A stretch of 64,000 bases of DNA from the NCBI RefSeq assembly GCF_013304735.1, contig NZ_JAAITI010000013.1, positions 37,890-101,889 on the forward strand, given 5' to 3'. The translations under genes and the position numbers were made by a program. This stretch comes from Blautia luti (GTDB lineage Bacteria > Bacillota > Clostridia > Lachnospirales > Lachnospiraceae). Below are positions 8,737 to 17,787 of this stretch, in pieces. The notes below the pieces were generated by a model. The model saw nothing but the letters and a program-made list of their open reading frames with translations. It did not search any database and was not told the DNA's origin. Positions within the stretch are counted from its first letter, which is position 1; every line of letters starts with the position of its first letter.

Positions 8737-9672
8737 ATGGAATTTAAACATAAATCTGTATTACTCGATGAGACCATTGACGGCTTAAGGGTAAAGCCGG
8801 ATGGAATCTATGTGGATGGCACTTTAGGAGGAGCGGGACACGCCACAGAGGTGTGTAAGAAACTTTCTGCCAAGGGGAGATTTATTGGCATAGATCAAGA
8901 CCAGGATGCGATAATTGCTGCGAGTGAACGGCTGTCAGCCTTTAATCAGGTGACAATCATTCGCAGCAATTATTGTTACATGGCAGATGAGTTAAGATCC
9001 CGTGGCATTGAAAAAGTGGACGGGATCCTGCTGGATTTAGGAGTGTCATCTTATCAGCTGGATAATGAAGAGAGAGGTTTTTCCTACAGGTATGATTCTC
9101 CTCTGGACATGCGAATGGACAGAAGGCAGAGCCGTACAGCCGGAGATATTGTCAACGGTTATGAAGAACGGGAACTTTATCGGATTATCCGCGATTACGG
9201 CGAGGATAAATTCGCCAAGAATATAGCGAAGCACATCGTGGCTGCCAGAGCGCAGGCACCAATTCAGACAACCGGGGAACTGACAGAAATTATAAGGGGA
9301 GCGATCCCCATGAAAGTACAGGCTACAGGAGGACATCCGGCCAAGAGGACTTTTCAGGCGATACGTATTGAGCTGAACAGAGAGCTTGACGTACTCCGTG
9401 ATTCTCTGGACGGAATGATCGATCTTCTGGATGACGGAGGAAGGATCTGTATTATCACATTCCATTCTCTGGAAGACAGAATCGTAAAAACGATTTTCCG
9501 CAAAAATGAAAATCCATGTACCTGTCCGCCGGATTTTCCGGTTTGTGTATGCGGAAAGAAATCAAAAGGTAAAGTGATCACAAGGAAACCCATCCTTCCC
9601 AGTGAACAGGAGATGGAAGAGAATCCGAGATCAAAAAGTGCGAAGCTTCGTATTTTTGAACGTAAGCTGTAA
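8737..9672 (+). CDS. rsmH: 16S rRNA m4C1402 methyltransferase
   Basis: A 311-residue cytosolic SAM-dependent enzyme that N4-methylates C1402 in the ribosomal P site. It begins [17 protein letters not shown], has the SAM motif [10 protein letters not shown], the [10 protein letters not shown] region and the C-terminal [11 protein letters not shown] ... KPILPSEQE sequence of RsmH. ATG 8737 is six bases after AGGAG; ATG 8731 and TTG 8698 are alternatives. It follows mraZ in the invariant order of dcw clusters. Confidence 0.96.
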   Translation: MEFKHKSVLLDETIDGLRVKPDGIYVDGTLGGAGHATEVCKKLSAKGRFIGIDQDQDAIIAASERLSAFNQVTIIRSNYCYMADELRSRGIEKVDGILLDLGVSSYQLDNEERGFSYRYDSPLDMRMDRRQSRTAGDIVNGYEERELYRIIRDYGEDKFAKNIAKHIVAARAQAPIQTTGELTEIIRGAIPMKVQATGGHPAKRTFQAIRIELNRELDVLRDSLDGMIDLLDDGGRICIITFHSLEDRIVKTIFRKNENPCTCPPDFPVCVCGKKSKGKVITRKPILPSEQEMEENPRSKSAKLRIFERKL

Positions 9673-9701
9673 AAGAGTTTTTTTAGATGGAAGGTAGGCA
9701 A

Positions 9702-10271
9702 ATGGCGAAGACAGGAAGAGGGACTACAGCCAGAAGAAATCGGAATACCGTCAGGAACAGCAGAGAAATGTATGTTCAGGGAAATGCGGTAAAAAGGTTA
9801 CAGGAAGTTCCTCGGAGAACTGATCTGCACGATGTACAGGAAAGGCGTCGGCTGGCCCAGGAGAGAAAACAGAAATCCGCAGTTCCGGTGACACCTGCGA
9901 AGCAGGCTGTGAACAGGAGGACACAGCGGAACAGAGAGAAAGCGATGGCCATGAATAAAGGTTTCGTTCTGTTTCTCACTGCGGTTTCCATTGCAGTATT
10001 ATTTACCTGTATCAATTATCTGCAGGTAAAATCAGAAATCACGGCGAGTATGAAAAATGTTGCAAATCTGGAATCTGAGCTTGCACAGCTGAGGGAAGAT
10101 AACGATGCATATTACAGTCAGGTTACTTCTGATGTTGATATCAGCGAGATCAAGAAAAAGGCAATCGGTGAGCTTGGGATGAAATATCCTTCTGAGGATC
10201 AGATACAGACATATGTTACCGAGGGTAACAGCTATGTGAGACAGTATCAGGATGTAGATTCGCACAAGTAA
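9702..10271 (+). CDS. ftsL: FtsL-like cell division protein
   Basis: A 189-residue single-pass membrane protein. The cytoplasmic part (about 80 residues) is very basic and rich in R, K and Q. One membrane segment (GFVLFLTAVSIAVLFTCI) is followed by an extracellular coiled coil (NVANLESELAQLREDNDAY). This is the topology of FtsL/DivIC proteins, which link DivIB to the septal PBP complex. The assignment rests on topology and position between rsmH and the PBP genes. The long basic N-terminus is larger than in Bacillus FtsL. ATG 9702 has GGAAGG seven bases upstream. Confidence 0.8.
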   Translation: MAKTGRGTTARRNRNTVRNSREMYVQGNAVKRLQEVPRRTDLHDVQERRRLAQERKQKSAVPVTPAKQAVNRRTQRNREKAMAMNKGFVLFLTAVSIAVLFTCINYLQVKSEITASMKNVANLESELAQLREDNDAYYSQVTSDVDISEIKKKAIGELGMKYPSEDQIQTYVTEGNSYVRQYQDVDSHK

Positions 10272-10302
10272 CAGATGTACAGTTTTTTGAGCAGGTGATC
10301 GA

Positions 10303-12372
10303 TTGAGTACAAGAAGGCGCAGGCCGGTAAAAAAAATTAATAAGAATATGAAAAAAAAGCTGGCAGTACTATTTTCTTTAGTGGTGTTGGCTTTAGTTGG
10401 TTTGGTGGCAAGAATTACCTATATTAATGCCACAAGCGGAAGCAAATACAGAAAACAGGTGCTGAGTCAGGCACAGCAGAAATATGAAAATCAGACACTC
10501 CCCGCCAAAAGGGGAGATATTTATGACCGGAATGGAAATATTCTGGCAACAAGCAACAAGGTCTATAATGTAATTCTTGACTGTCTGGAAGTCAACAAGG
10601 ATGAGGACTCTGTGGAGCCGACCATCAAGGCTCTTGTGGAAGTACTTGGCCTGGATGAGGAGGAGATGCGTAAGCTTCTCAACGATGACAGCACAAAGAG
10701 CAGTCAGTATCAGATTGTCAAGAAACAGATCTCCATGGATGATAAGAAAGCCTTTGAGAGCTATGAGAATCCGGGGGATGACAGTGAGCTGAGCGCCGCT
10801 CAGAAGAAAGAGCGTTCCAAGGTCACAGGAGTATGGTTTGAGGAGGATTACTTAAGATCTTATCCGTTCAACGAAACAGCCTGTGACACCATTGGTTTTA
10901 CACTTTCCAGAGATGTGGCAGATGCAGGTCTGGAGGGCTATTACAATGCAACGCTTGCCGGTGTTGACGGAAGACAGTATGGATACATCAACAACAATTC
11001 TGATGTGGAGCAGACGATCATAGAGCCCACCGACGGAAAAAGCATAGAAACTTCCCTTGACCTGGGGCTTCAGCAGATTGTGGAGAAGTATGTAAATACT
11101 TTTGAAGAAAAAATGGGAGCCAAGAATGTCGGTGTCATTATCGAAGATCCAAAAACAGGAGAAATTCTGGCCATGGATGGTGGTGACCGTTACGATCTGA
11201 ATAATCCGAGAGACCTTTCCAACGTTTATTCCGAGAGTGAGATTGCGGCCATGAACGATGAGGAAACCGTAGATGCCCTGAACGGAATGTGGAGTAATTT
11301 CTGTGTGACAGACGCATACGAACCGGGATCAGTAGTAAAGCCCATTGTTATGAGTTCTGCTCTTGAGATGGGAGCCATTTCCGAGACAGATAATTTTGTC
11401 TGCGACGGAGGACAGTCCTTTGGTGCGGAAGGAGCTACGACATTTATTAAATGCGCGGTATGGCCCGATGCCCATGGAACAGAAACACTTTCCGATGTTA
11501 TTGCCAATTCCTGTAACGATGGTATGATGCAGATCGCGGCGAAAATGGGAAAAGATAATTTCCTCAAAACGCAGAGTACGTTCAACTTCGGAACAAGAAC
11601 CGGTATTGACCTTCCGAATGAGGGAAGCGGTGTAATCCACACCAGCGAGACCATGGGAGAGACAGAGCTTGCATGTTCCGCATTTGGACAGGGATATACG
11701 CTGACGATGATCCAGGAGATCAACGCCATGTGTTCCGTTATCAATGGTGGATATTATTATCAGCCACATCTGGTAACCAGGATCAAAGACAGCAGTGGTG
11801 GAATTGCGAAGACGATTTCTCCGACTCTGATGAAACAGACCATTTCCGAGAAGATATCCGCAGATATCCGCTCCTATATGGCAGCCAGTGTAGATCACGG
11901 TACCAGCCGTACTTCTAAGGTTCAGGGCTACAGCTCCGGTGGTAAAACCGGTACAGCCGAGAAGCTTCCGCGAGGCAATGGCAAATATCTGGTATCTTTT
12001 ATCGGCTTCGCGCCGGTGGATGATCCGGCTCTTGTAATTTACGTAGTTGTAGATGAGCCGAATGTAGAGGATCAGGCAAGCAGTACTTATGCACAGTATA
12101 TTGCCCAGGGAATCCTTTCTGAAGCGCTTCCGTATCTGAATGTACAGCCGGATGAGGCTGAGGACGGTGAAGTTCCGACGACAGAACTGTGGGATATCTT
12201 TAAGGGTATCAGTGATTCCGCAACAGGATCTGCCACAGACGGACAGAAGGAAGCAATCTCCAATGAGGATGTTCCAAGTCCGCCGGAAGATGATTCTGAG
12301 GACGAAGATACCGAAGACAACAATGATATGCAGAGTGATGGCCTTACCAATGAAGAGGCCGGCCTGGAATAA
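10303..12372 (+). CDS. Class B penicillin-binding protein (septal transpeptidase)
   Basis: A 689-residue class B PBP: short basic cytoplasmic tail, membrane anchor (about 18-40), PBP dimerisation domain beginning AKRGDIYDRNGNILA, and transpeptidase domain. Active-site motifs are S343VVK346, S403CN405 and K548TG550. It should cross-link septal peptidoglycan with FtsW. No PASTA domain is seen; instead the last 70 residues form an acidic tail. The start is a TTG after AGGTGATCGA; ATG at codon 16 is the alternative. A second class B PBP follows directly, so one of the pair may be the vegetative FtsI/Pbp2B and the other a SpoVD-like sporulation enzyme, but the sequence does not settle which. Confidence 0.9.
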   Translation: MSTRRRRPVKKINKNMKKKLAVLFSLVVLALVGLVARITYINATSGSKYRKQVLSQAQQKYENQTLPAKRGDIYDRNGNILATSNKVYNVILDCLEVNKDEDSVEPTIKALVEVLGLDEEEMRKLLNDDSTKSSQYQIVKKQISMDDKKAFESYENPGDDSELSAAQKKERSKVTGVWFEEDYLRSYPFNETACDTIGFTLSRDVADAGLEGYYNATLAGVDGRQYGYINNNSDVEQTIIEPTDGKSIETSLDLGLQQIVEKYVNTFEEKMGAKNVGVIIEDPKTGEILAMDGGDRYDLNNPRDLSNVYSESEIAAMNDEETVDALNGMWSNFCVTDAYEPGSVVKPIVMSSALEMGAISETDNFVCDGGQSFGAEGATTFIKCAVWPDAHGTETLSDVIANSCNDGMMQIAAKMGKDNFLKTQSTFNFGTRTGIDLPNEGSGVIHTSETMGETELACSAFGQGYTLTMIQEINAMCSVINGGYYYQPHLVTRIKDSSGGIAKTISPTLMKQTISEKISADIRSYMAASVDHGTSRTSKVQGYSSGGKTGTAEKLPRGNGKYLVSFIGFAPVDDPALVIYVVVDEPNVEDQASSTYAQYIAQGILSEALPYLNVQPDEAEDGEVPTTELWDIFKGISDSATGSATDGQKEAISNEDVPSPPEDDSEDEDTEDNNDMQSDGLTNEEAGLE

Positions 12373-12383
12373 GATTTCGAATA

Positions 12384-12438
12384 CCCTCTCAGGGAAATGT
12401 CATATATTACAATGACAATCTCTGAGGGGGATTTTTTT
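12384..12438 (+). promoter_or_regulatory. Hairpin with T run overlapping the ribosome site of the second PBP
   Basis: CCCTCTCAG (12384-12392) can pair with CTGAGGGGG (12422-12430), enclosing a second small hairpin (TGTCAT / ATGACA). The stem is followed by seven T residues that run into the ATG. The 3' arm is the ribosome-binding site (GAGGGGG). It has the form of an intrinsic terminator and of an RBS-sequestering hairpin at once, so expression of the downstream PBP could be lowered or conditional. Confidence 0.65.
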
Positions 12439-14205
12439 ATGATCCGGACCATGGTTTATCACAGGAAAAAAATCTGGGTGGTTTTTATAGTCTGTGCGGC
12501 GCTTCTTCTGGGACTTGTGGGGAGACTTCTGTACCTTATGGGAGCACAGTCTGAATATTATTCAAAAAAAGCAGACGACCTTCATGAGCGGGAACGTGAC
12601 ATCAAAGCTGCCAGGGGAAAAATTCTGGATATCAATGGAAATATTCTGGCAGATAACCGGACAGTCTGTACCGTATCGGTGATACACAGCCAGATGAAAG
12701 ATCCGGAAAAAGTAATTCAGGTACTTGCCAGAGAACTGACCATGGATGAAGAAATCATCAGGAAAAAAGTAGAAAAAGTTTCTTCTATTGAAAGAATTCG
12801 AACAAATGTGGAAAAAGCAACCGGGGATGCGATCCGTGAGTATGCACTCGCGGGAGTGAAAGTGGATGAAGATTACAAAAGATATTATCCCTGTGGTTCC
12901 CTTGCCTCCAAAGTGCTGGGATTTACAGGGGGTGACAACCAGGGAATCATTGGCCTTGAGGTGAAATATGATGAGATCCTGAAAGGTGAGCCCGGAAAAA
13001 TTCTCACAGTTACCGATGCACGTGGAGTGGAGATTGACGGGACAGGAGAACGGCGGAAGGAACCGGTGGCGGGAAATACACTGCGAACCAGTCTGGATGT
13101 TAACATTCAGAAATACGCACAGCAGGCGGCTCTGAAAGTGATGGAGGAAAAACAGGCAGAGAGGGTGTCCATTCTTCTCATGAATCCTCAGAATGGAGAA
13201 ATCTATGCCTGTGTCAATGTTCCGGAATTTGACCTGAACGATCCGTTTACGCTAAACACAGAAGAAACGTCTTCAGATAGAAAAAAGAAGCAGGATCTTC
13301 TGAACCAGATGTGGAGAAATCCCTGTCTGAACGATACTTATGAACCAGGTTCGACTTTTAAGATTATCACCATGGCAGCGGGATTGGAAGAAGGAGTTGT
13401 GTCAACGGAAGACCGTTTTTTCTGCCCGGGGTATAAAGTGGTGGAGGACCGGAGGATACACTGTGCAAAGAGGACCGGACATGGTGCCCAGAACTTTGTG
13501 GAGGGAGCTCAGAACTCCTGCAACCCGGTGTTTATTGAAGTGGGGCTGCGGCTGGGAGTAGAGAATTATTATAAATATTTCAAACAGTTCGGGCTTTTGA
13601 AAAAAACAGGAATTGATCTTCCGGGAGAAGCGGGAACGATCATGCATAACCCGAAAAATATGGGGGAGGTGGAGCTTGCCACTGTATCTTTTGGCCAGTC
13701 GTTTCAGATTACGCCGATCCAGCTGGCAACAACAGTCAGTGCGATCATCAATGGCGGAAACCGGATTACGCCCCATTTTGGAATCAGTGTGGAAAGTGCG
13801 GACGGAACAAAGGTGCGGACGCTGGAGTATCCGGTGGAAACCGGGATCGTGTCCGGCGAGACTTCACGGACGGTACGGACAATTCTGGAAACAGTAGTTT
13901 CGGAAGGCTCCGGGAAAAATGCAGGGATCGAGGGTTTTTCCATCGGGGGAAAAACAGCTACTTCCCAGACCCTGCCAAGGGGTTCCGGCCGATATATTTC
14001 TTCATTCCTGGGTTTTGCACCGGCAGAAGACCCAAAAGTCCTGGCTCTTTGTATTATCCATAATCCTAAAGGTATGTATTATGGAGGGATCATTGCCGCG
14101 CCGGTAGTACGGAGCATCTTTGAAAATGTGCTGCCCTATCTTGGAATTGAAAAGACCGTCACGGAAACTCCATCCGGGGAAAACCAGGCAGATGGGGTTG
14201 ATTAA
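12439..14205 (+). CDS. Class B penicillin-binding protein with KTA in place of KTG
   Basis: A 588-residue class B PBP with a membrane anchor (about 12-35), dimerisation domain (ARGKILDINGNILA) and transpeptidase domain. Motifs are S305TFK308, S360CN362 and, where the third motif KTG is expected, K505TA507. The ATG at 12439 follows GAGGGGG by eight bases; that site lies in a hairpin. It is a paralogue of the preceding PBP and may be the SpoVD-type sporulation enzyme or the vegetative one (unresolved). No PASTA domain is present. Ends 60 bases before mraY. Confidence 0.88.
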   Translation: MIRTMVYHRKKIWVVFIVCAALLLGLVGRLLYLMGAQSEYYSKKADDLHERERDIKAARGKILDINGNILADNRTVCTVSVIHSQMKDPEKVIQVLARELTMDEEIIRKKVEKVSSIERIRTNVEKATGDAIREYALAGVKVDEDYKRYYPCGSLASKVLGFTGGDNQGIIGLEVKYDEILKGEPGKILTVTDARGVEIDGTGERRKEPVAGNTLRTSLDVNIQKYAQQAALKVMEEKQAERVSILLMNPQNGEIYACVNVPEFDLNDPFTLNTEETSSDRKKKQDLLNQMWRNPCLNDTYEPGSTFKIITMAAGLEEGVVSTEDRFFCPGYKVVEDRRIHCAKRTGHGAQNFVEGAQNSCNPVFIEVGLRLGVENYYKYFKQFGLLKKTGIDLPGEAGTIMHNPKNMGEVELATVSFGQSFQITPIQLATTVSAIINGGNRITPHFGISVESADGTKVRTLEYPVETGIVSGETSRTVRTILETVVSEGSGKNAGIEGFSIGGKTATSQTLPRGSGRYISSFLGFAPAEDPKVLALCIIHNPKGMYYGGIIAAPVVRSIFENVLPYLGIEKTVTETPSGENQADGVD

Positions 14206-14268
14206 TGAAAGGAAAAGCCTTATACTGTTGAAGAAGTATAAAAAAACGAAAGAATTAGAGGTGTGAGG

Positions 14269-15225
14269 ATGGAGTTTCATGTTGTGATCCCTGTGCTGAT
14301 TTCATTTGCGATCAGCCTTGTATTAGGACCGATTGTTATCCCTTTTTTAAGAAGACTTAAAATGGGACAGACAGAGAGAGAGCTGGGCGTGCAGTCCCAC
14401 CTGAAAAAGAACGGTACCCCCACCATGGGCGGAGTGATCTTTCTCATTGCGACAACTGTAACATCACTGTTTTATATCAGAGATTATCCGATGATCATCC
14501 CGGTACTTTTCCTGACCCTGGGATTTGGACTGATCGGATTTCTGGATGATTATCTGAAAGTAGTCCTGAAACGTTCAGACGGACTTCTGCCATGGCAGAA
14601 AATGGCACTGCAGATTGTTGTGACAGCTGTATTTGCTTTTTATCTTGTAAATTATTCCAATGTATCCCTGACCATGAAGATCCCGTTCTGGAGCGGACAT
14701 TATCTGAATCTGGGATGGTTTGCGGTTCCGGTACTGTTTTTTGCAGTTATTGGTACAGTAAACGGAGTAAACTTTACCGACGGACTTGACGGACTGGCAT
14801 CCAGTGTTACCCTGATCGTTGCAGTATTCTTTACCGTTGTTTCCCTTGGAATGAACAGCGGCGTGGAGCCGATCACCTGTGCAGTTGTGGGCAGCCTTAT
14901 GGGCTTCCTTCTCTTTAACGTATATCCGGCCAAGGTATTTATGGGAGATACCGGTTCTCTGGCACTGGGCGGTTTTGTGGCTGGTGTGGCTTATGCCATG
15001 CAGATGCCGCTGTTTATCATCCTGGTGGGACTGATCTATCTTATTGAGGTACTGTCCGTTATGATCCAGGTATCCTATTTCAAGGCAACACACGGAAAAA
15101 GAATTTTCAAGATGGCGCCTATCCACCATCATTTTGAGCTTTGCGGGTGGTCCGAGACACGGGTCGTTGCAGTGTTCTCTGTTGTAACTGCCATTATGTG
15201 CCTGATCGCTCTCCTGGCATTATAA
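14269..15225 (+). CDS. mraY: Phospho-N-acetylmuramoyl-pentapeptide transferase
   Basis: A 318-residue polytopic membrane enzyme that makes lipid I from UDP-MurNAc-pentapeptide and undecaprenyl phosphate. It shows the family aspartates in FLDDYLK and NFTDGLDGLA, the PTMGG motif near the N-terminus, and the histidine-rich MAPIHHHFEL segment near the C-terminus, with about ten membrane helices. ATG 14269 follows AGAGGTG by six bases. murD follows after 14 bases, so the two are probably co-transcribed. Confidence 0.96.
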   Translation: MEFHVVIPVLISFAISLVLGPIVIPFLRRLKMGQTERELGVQSHLKKNGTPTMGGVIFLIATTVTSLFYIRDYPMIIPVLFLTLGFGLIGFLDDYLKVVLKRSDGLLPWQKMALQIVVTAVFAFYLVNYSNVSLTMKIPFWSGHYLNLGWFAVPVLFFAVIGTVNGVNFTDGLDGLASSVTLIVAVFFTVVSLGMNSGVEPITCAVVGSLMGFLLFNVYPAKVFMGDTGSLALGGFVAGVAYAMQMPLFIILVGLIYLIEVLSVMIQVSYFKATHGKRIFKMAPIHHHFELCGWSETRVVAVFSVVTAIMCLIALLAL

Positions 15226-15239
15226 GGAGGAACAGAAAA

Positions 15240-16595
15240 ATGGATTTAAAAGGAAAAAAAGTTCTCGTTTTCGGAGCTGGAAAAAGTGGCATTGGTGCCG
15301 CTGACCTGCTTGGAAGTGTAGGAGCACAGCCGATAATCTATGACGGAAATGAAAACCTTGATAAAGAAGCGGTTTTACATAAAACAAACGGAACATACAC
15401 CCCGGAGATCTGGGCCGGTGCTTTTCCGGAAGGAGAGATGGAAAGTCTTGATCTCGTAGTGTTAAGCCCGGGAGTACCAACAGATCTTCCACTGGTAAAG
15501 AGCTTCTACGAAAAAGGCCTTCCGGTATGGAGTGAGGTAGAACTTGCCTACCGTACAGGAAAAGGTGAGGTTCTTGCAATTACAGGAACCAACGGCAAGA
15601 CAACAACAACAGCTCTCCTTGGAAAGATTATGGGAGATGCCCGTGAATCTGTATTTGTTGTAGGAAATATCGGAACTGCATATACATCAAAATCACTAGA
15701 GATGCGTGAGGATTCTGTAACCGTTGCGGAGATCAGCAGCTTCCAGCTGGAGACTATCGAGCAGTTCCGCCCGAAGGTCAGTGCGATCCTCAACATTACA
15801 GAAGATCATCTGAACCGTCATCATACCATGGAAGAATACATCCGTGTAAAAGAGCTGATTACCAAGAATCAGGGACCAGAAGATGTATGTGTCCTGAATT
15901 ATGAGGATGAAGTCCTCCGTAAATTCGGTGAGAACATCGTTCCGAAGGTGGTATATTTTTCAAGCCTTCGTAAACTGGATCAGGGTATCTATCTGGACGG
16001 AGATCAGATCATTCTGAAAACAGAAAAAGAAGAGATCCCGATCGTAAAGACAGGAGAACTTAAGATCCTTGGCCGTCATAATCACGAGAATGTAATGGCT
16101 GCAGCAGCCATGGCATATTATGCGGGAGTTTCTGTGGAGAGCATCCACAAGAGTGTTTGCGAGTTTGTGGCAGTTCCTCACAGAATCGAGTATGTAACAG
16201 AGAAGAACGGCGTTGCCTATTATAACGATTCCAAGGGAACAAACCCGGATGCAGCTATCAAGGGAATTCAGGCTATGAACCGTCCGACTCTTCTCATCGG
16301 CGGTGGCTATGACAAGGAATCCAGCTACGATGAGTGGATAGAATCCTTCGACGGAAAAGTCCGTTATCTTGTTCTCATCGGCCAGACGAAAGAAAAGATC
16401 AAAGCAGCAGCAGAACGTCTTGGATTTACAGACATCATTCTCTGTGAGGATCTGAAAGAAGCTGTTCAGGTCTGCGCGGAAAAAGCCAATCCGGGAGATG
16501 CGGTTCTTCTTTCACCGGCATGTGCAAGCTGGGGACAGTTCGACAACTATGAACAGCGTGGCGACATGTTCAAGGAATATGTGAAAGCACTGTAA
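15240..16595 (+). CDS. murD: UDP-N-acetylmuramoyl-L-alanine:D-glutamate ligase
   Basis: A 451-residue cytosolic Mur ligase adding D-glutamate to UDP-MurNAc-L-Ala. The N-terminal Rossmann domain starts KVLVFGAGKSG, the central ATPase domain has GTNGKTTTTALLGK, and the C-terminal domain contains YNDSKGTNPDA and SPACASWGQFDNYEQRG. ATG 15240 has AAGGAGGA ten bases upstream; a long in-frame extension to 15141 overlaps mraY and has no support. Other Mur ligases (C, E, F) are not in the window. Confidence 0.96.
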   Translation: MDLKGKKVLVFGAGKSGIGAADLLGSVGAQPIIYDGNENLDKEAVLHKTNGTYTPEIWAGAFPEGEMESLDLVVLSPGVPTDLPLVKSFYEKGLPVWSEVELAYRTGKGEVLAITGTNGKTTTTALLGKIMGDARESVFVVGNIGTAYTSKSLEMREDSVTVAEISSFQLETIEQFRPKVSAILNITEDHLNRHHTMEEYIRVKELITKNQGPEDVCVLNYEDEVLRKFGENIVPKVVYFSSLRKLDQGIYLDGDQIILKTEKEEIPIVKTGELKILGRHNHENVMAAAAMAYYAGVSVESIHKSVCEFVAVPHRIEYVTEKNGVAYYNDSKGTNPDAAIKGIQAMNRPTLLIGGGYDKESSYDEWIESFDGKVRYLVLIGQTKEKIKAAAERLGFTDIILCEDLKEAVQVCAEKANPGDAVLLSPACASWGQFDNYEQRGDMFKEYVKAL

Positions 16596-16650
16596 TAATC
16601 CGAAAAATACATACATAAGCTGAAATAAAGACCACTGTGGAGGCCACAGC

Positions 16651-17751
16651 ATGAAGGCAGAACAGAAACAGACCGGAAAGACTGATACCGTTCTCTGGGT
16701 TCTGGTTCTGATCCTTGTTGTGTTTGGCCTGGGGGCGCTTTTTTCGGCAAGCGAATATAATGGCAGAGTGCGTTTTCACGACTCTGCCTATTATTTTAAG
16801 AAGCAGCTCTTTGCCACGGCACTGGGGCTGCTTGTTATGTATCTGGCATCAAAGGTGGATTATCGCATTCCTGTGAAGCTGGCACCTGGAGCATATATCC
16901 TTTCACTTTTTCTCTCAACGGCAGTGCTGCTTTTCGGACAGGAAATTAACGGATCGAAGCGGTGGCTGAATCTCGGGCCGCTATCATTTCAGCCCTCGGA
17001 ATTTTCCAAGGTTGCGGTAATCCTTTTTCTTGTGTGGCAGATCAGCCGGACAAAAAGCAAGACAACCGGATTCTGGTTTATGTGCAGGACCATGATGACG
17101 TTGCTTCCGGTAGTTGGTCTGGTAGGTTCCAACAACTTAAGTACAGCGGTGATCATTCTCGGGATTGGTGTGCTGCTGATCTTTGTGGCCAATCCCAGAT
17201 ACCTGCAGTTTCTGGCTCTGGGGAGTGCGGGAATCGGATTTATTGCAGTTTTTCTTGCTGCGGAGAGTTACCGTCTGGAGCGTCTGGCAATCTGGCGGGA
17301 TCCGGAAAAATATGAAAAAGGCTTTCAGACCATACAGGGTCTGTATGCCATAGGAAGCGGAGGGATTTTTGGCAAAGGTTTCGGAAACAGCCTTCAGAAG
17401 CTGGGATTTGTGCCGGAAGCCCAGAATGATATGATTTTTTCCATTGTGTGTGAGGAGACCGGGATCCTGGGAGCGTTTCTGGTATTGTTTCTGTTTGGGC
17501 TTCTGATCTGGAGGCTTTGTGTTCTGGCACTGAACTGCCGGGATCTTCAGGGGACACTTCTTTGTGCCGGGATCATGGCACATATGGCGATCCAGGTAGT
17601 TTTGAATGTTGCGGTTGTGACGAACACGATCCCCAATACCGGGATTACGCTGCCTTTTGTAAGTTATGGCGGAACTTCCGTTGTTTTTCTTCTGGGGGAA
17701 ATGGGGCTGGCGTTAAGTGTCAGCAGTCACAGACAGGGAAGAATCACATAG
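16651..17751 (+). CDS. ftsW: SEDS glycosyltransferase FtsW (or SpoVE)
   Basis: A 366-residue SEDS polymerase with about ten membrane segments. It has the family regions GSKRWLNLGPLSFQPSEFSK, the PEAQNDMIFS loop and the C-terminal NTGITLPFVSYGGTS. SEDS proteins polymerise lipid II together with a class B PBP, two of which lie upstream. The position between murD and murA suggests FtsW or its sporulation counterpart SpoVE; these cannot be separated from sequence alone. Start ATG follows GGAGG by eight bases. Confidence 0.93.
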   Translation: MKAEQKQTGKTDTVLWVLVLILVVFGLGALFSASEYNGRVRFHDSAYYFKKQLFATALGLLVMYLASKVDYRIPVKLAPGAYILSLFLSTAVLLFGQEINGSKRWLNLGPLSFQPSEFSKVAVILFLVWQISRTKSKTTGFWFMCRTMMTLLPVVGLVGSNNLSTAVIILGIGVLLIFVANPRYLQFLALGSAGIGFIAVFLAAESYRLERLAIWRDPEKYEKGFQTIQGLYAIGSGGIFGKGFGNSLQKLGFVPEAQNDMIFSIVCEETGILGAFLVLFLFGLLIWRLCVLALNCRDLQGTLLCAGIMAHMAIQVVLNVAVVTNTIPNTGITLPFVSYGGTSVVFLLGEMGLALSVSSHRQGRIT

Positions 17752-17787
17752 AATAAAAAGTAAGAGGCCCTTTTAGGAGTGGAAGAC

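Noticed and set aside
15141..15239. Upstream extension of murD by 33 residues.
   Set aside because: It overlaps mraY in another frame; the AAGGAGGA site and family start both point to 15240.
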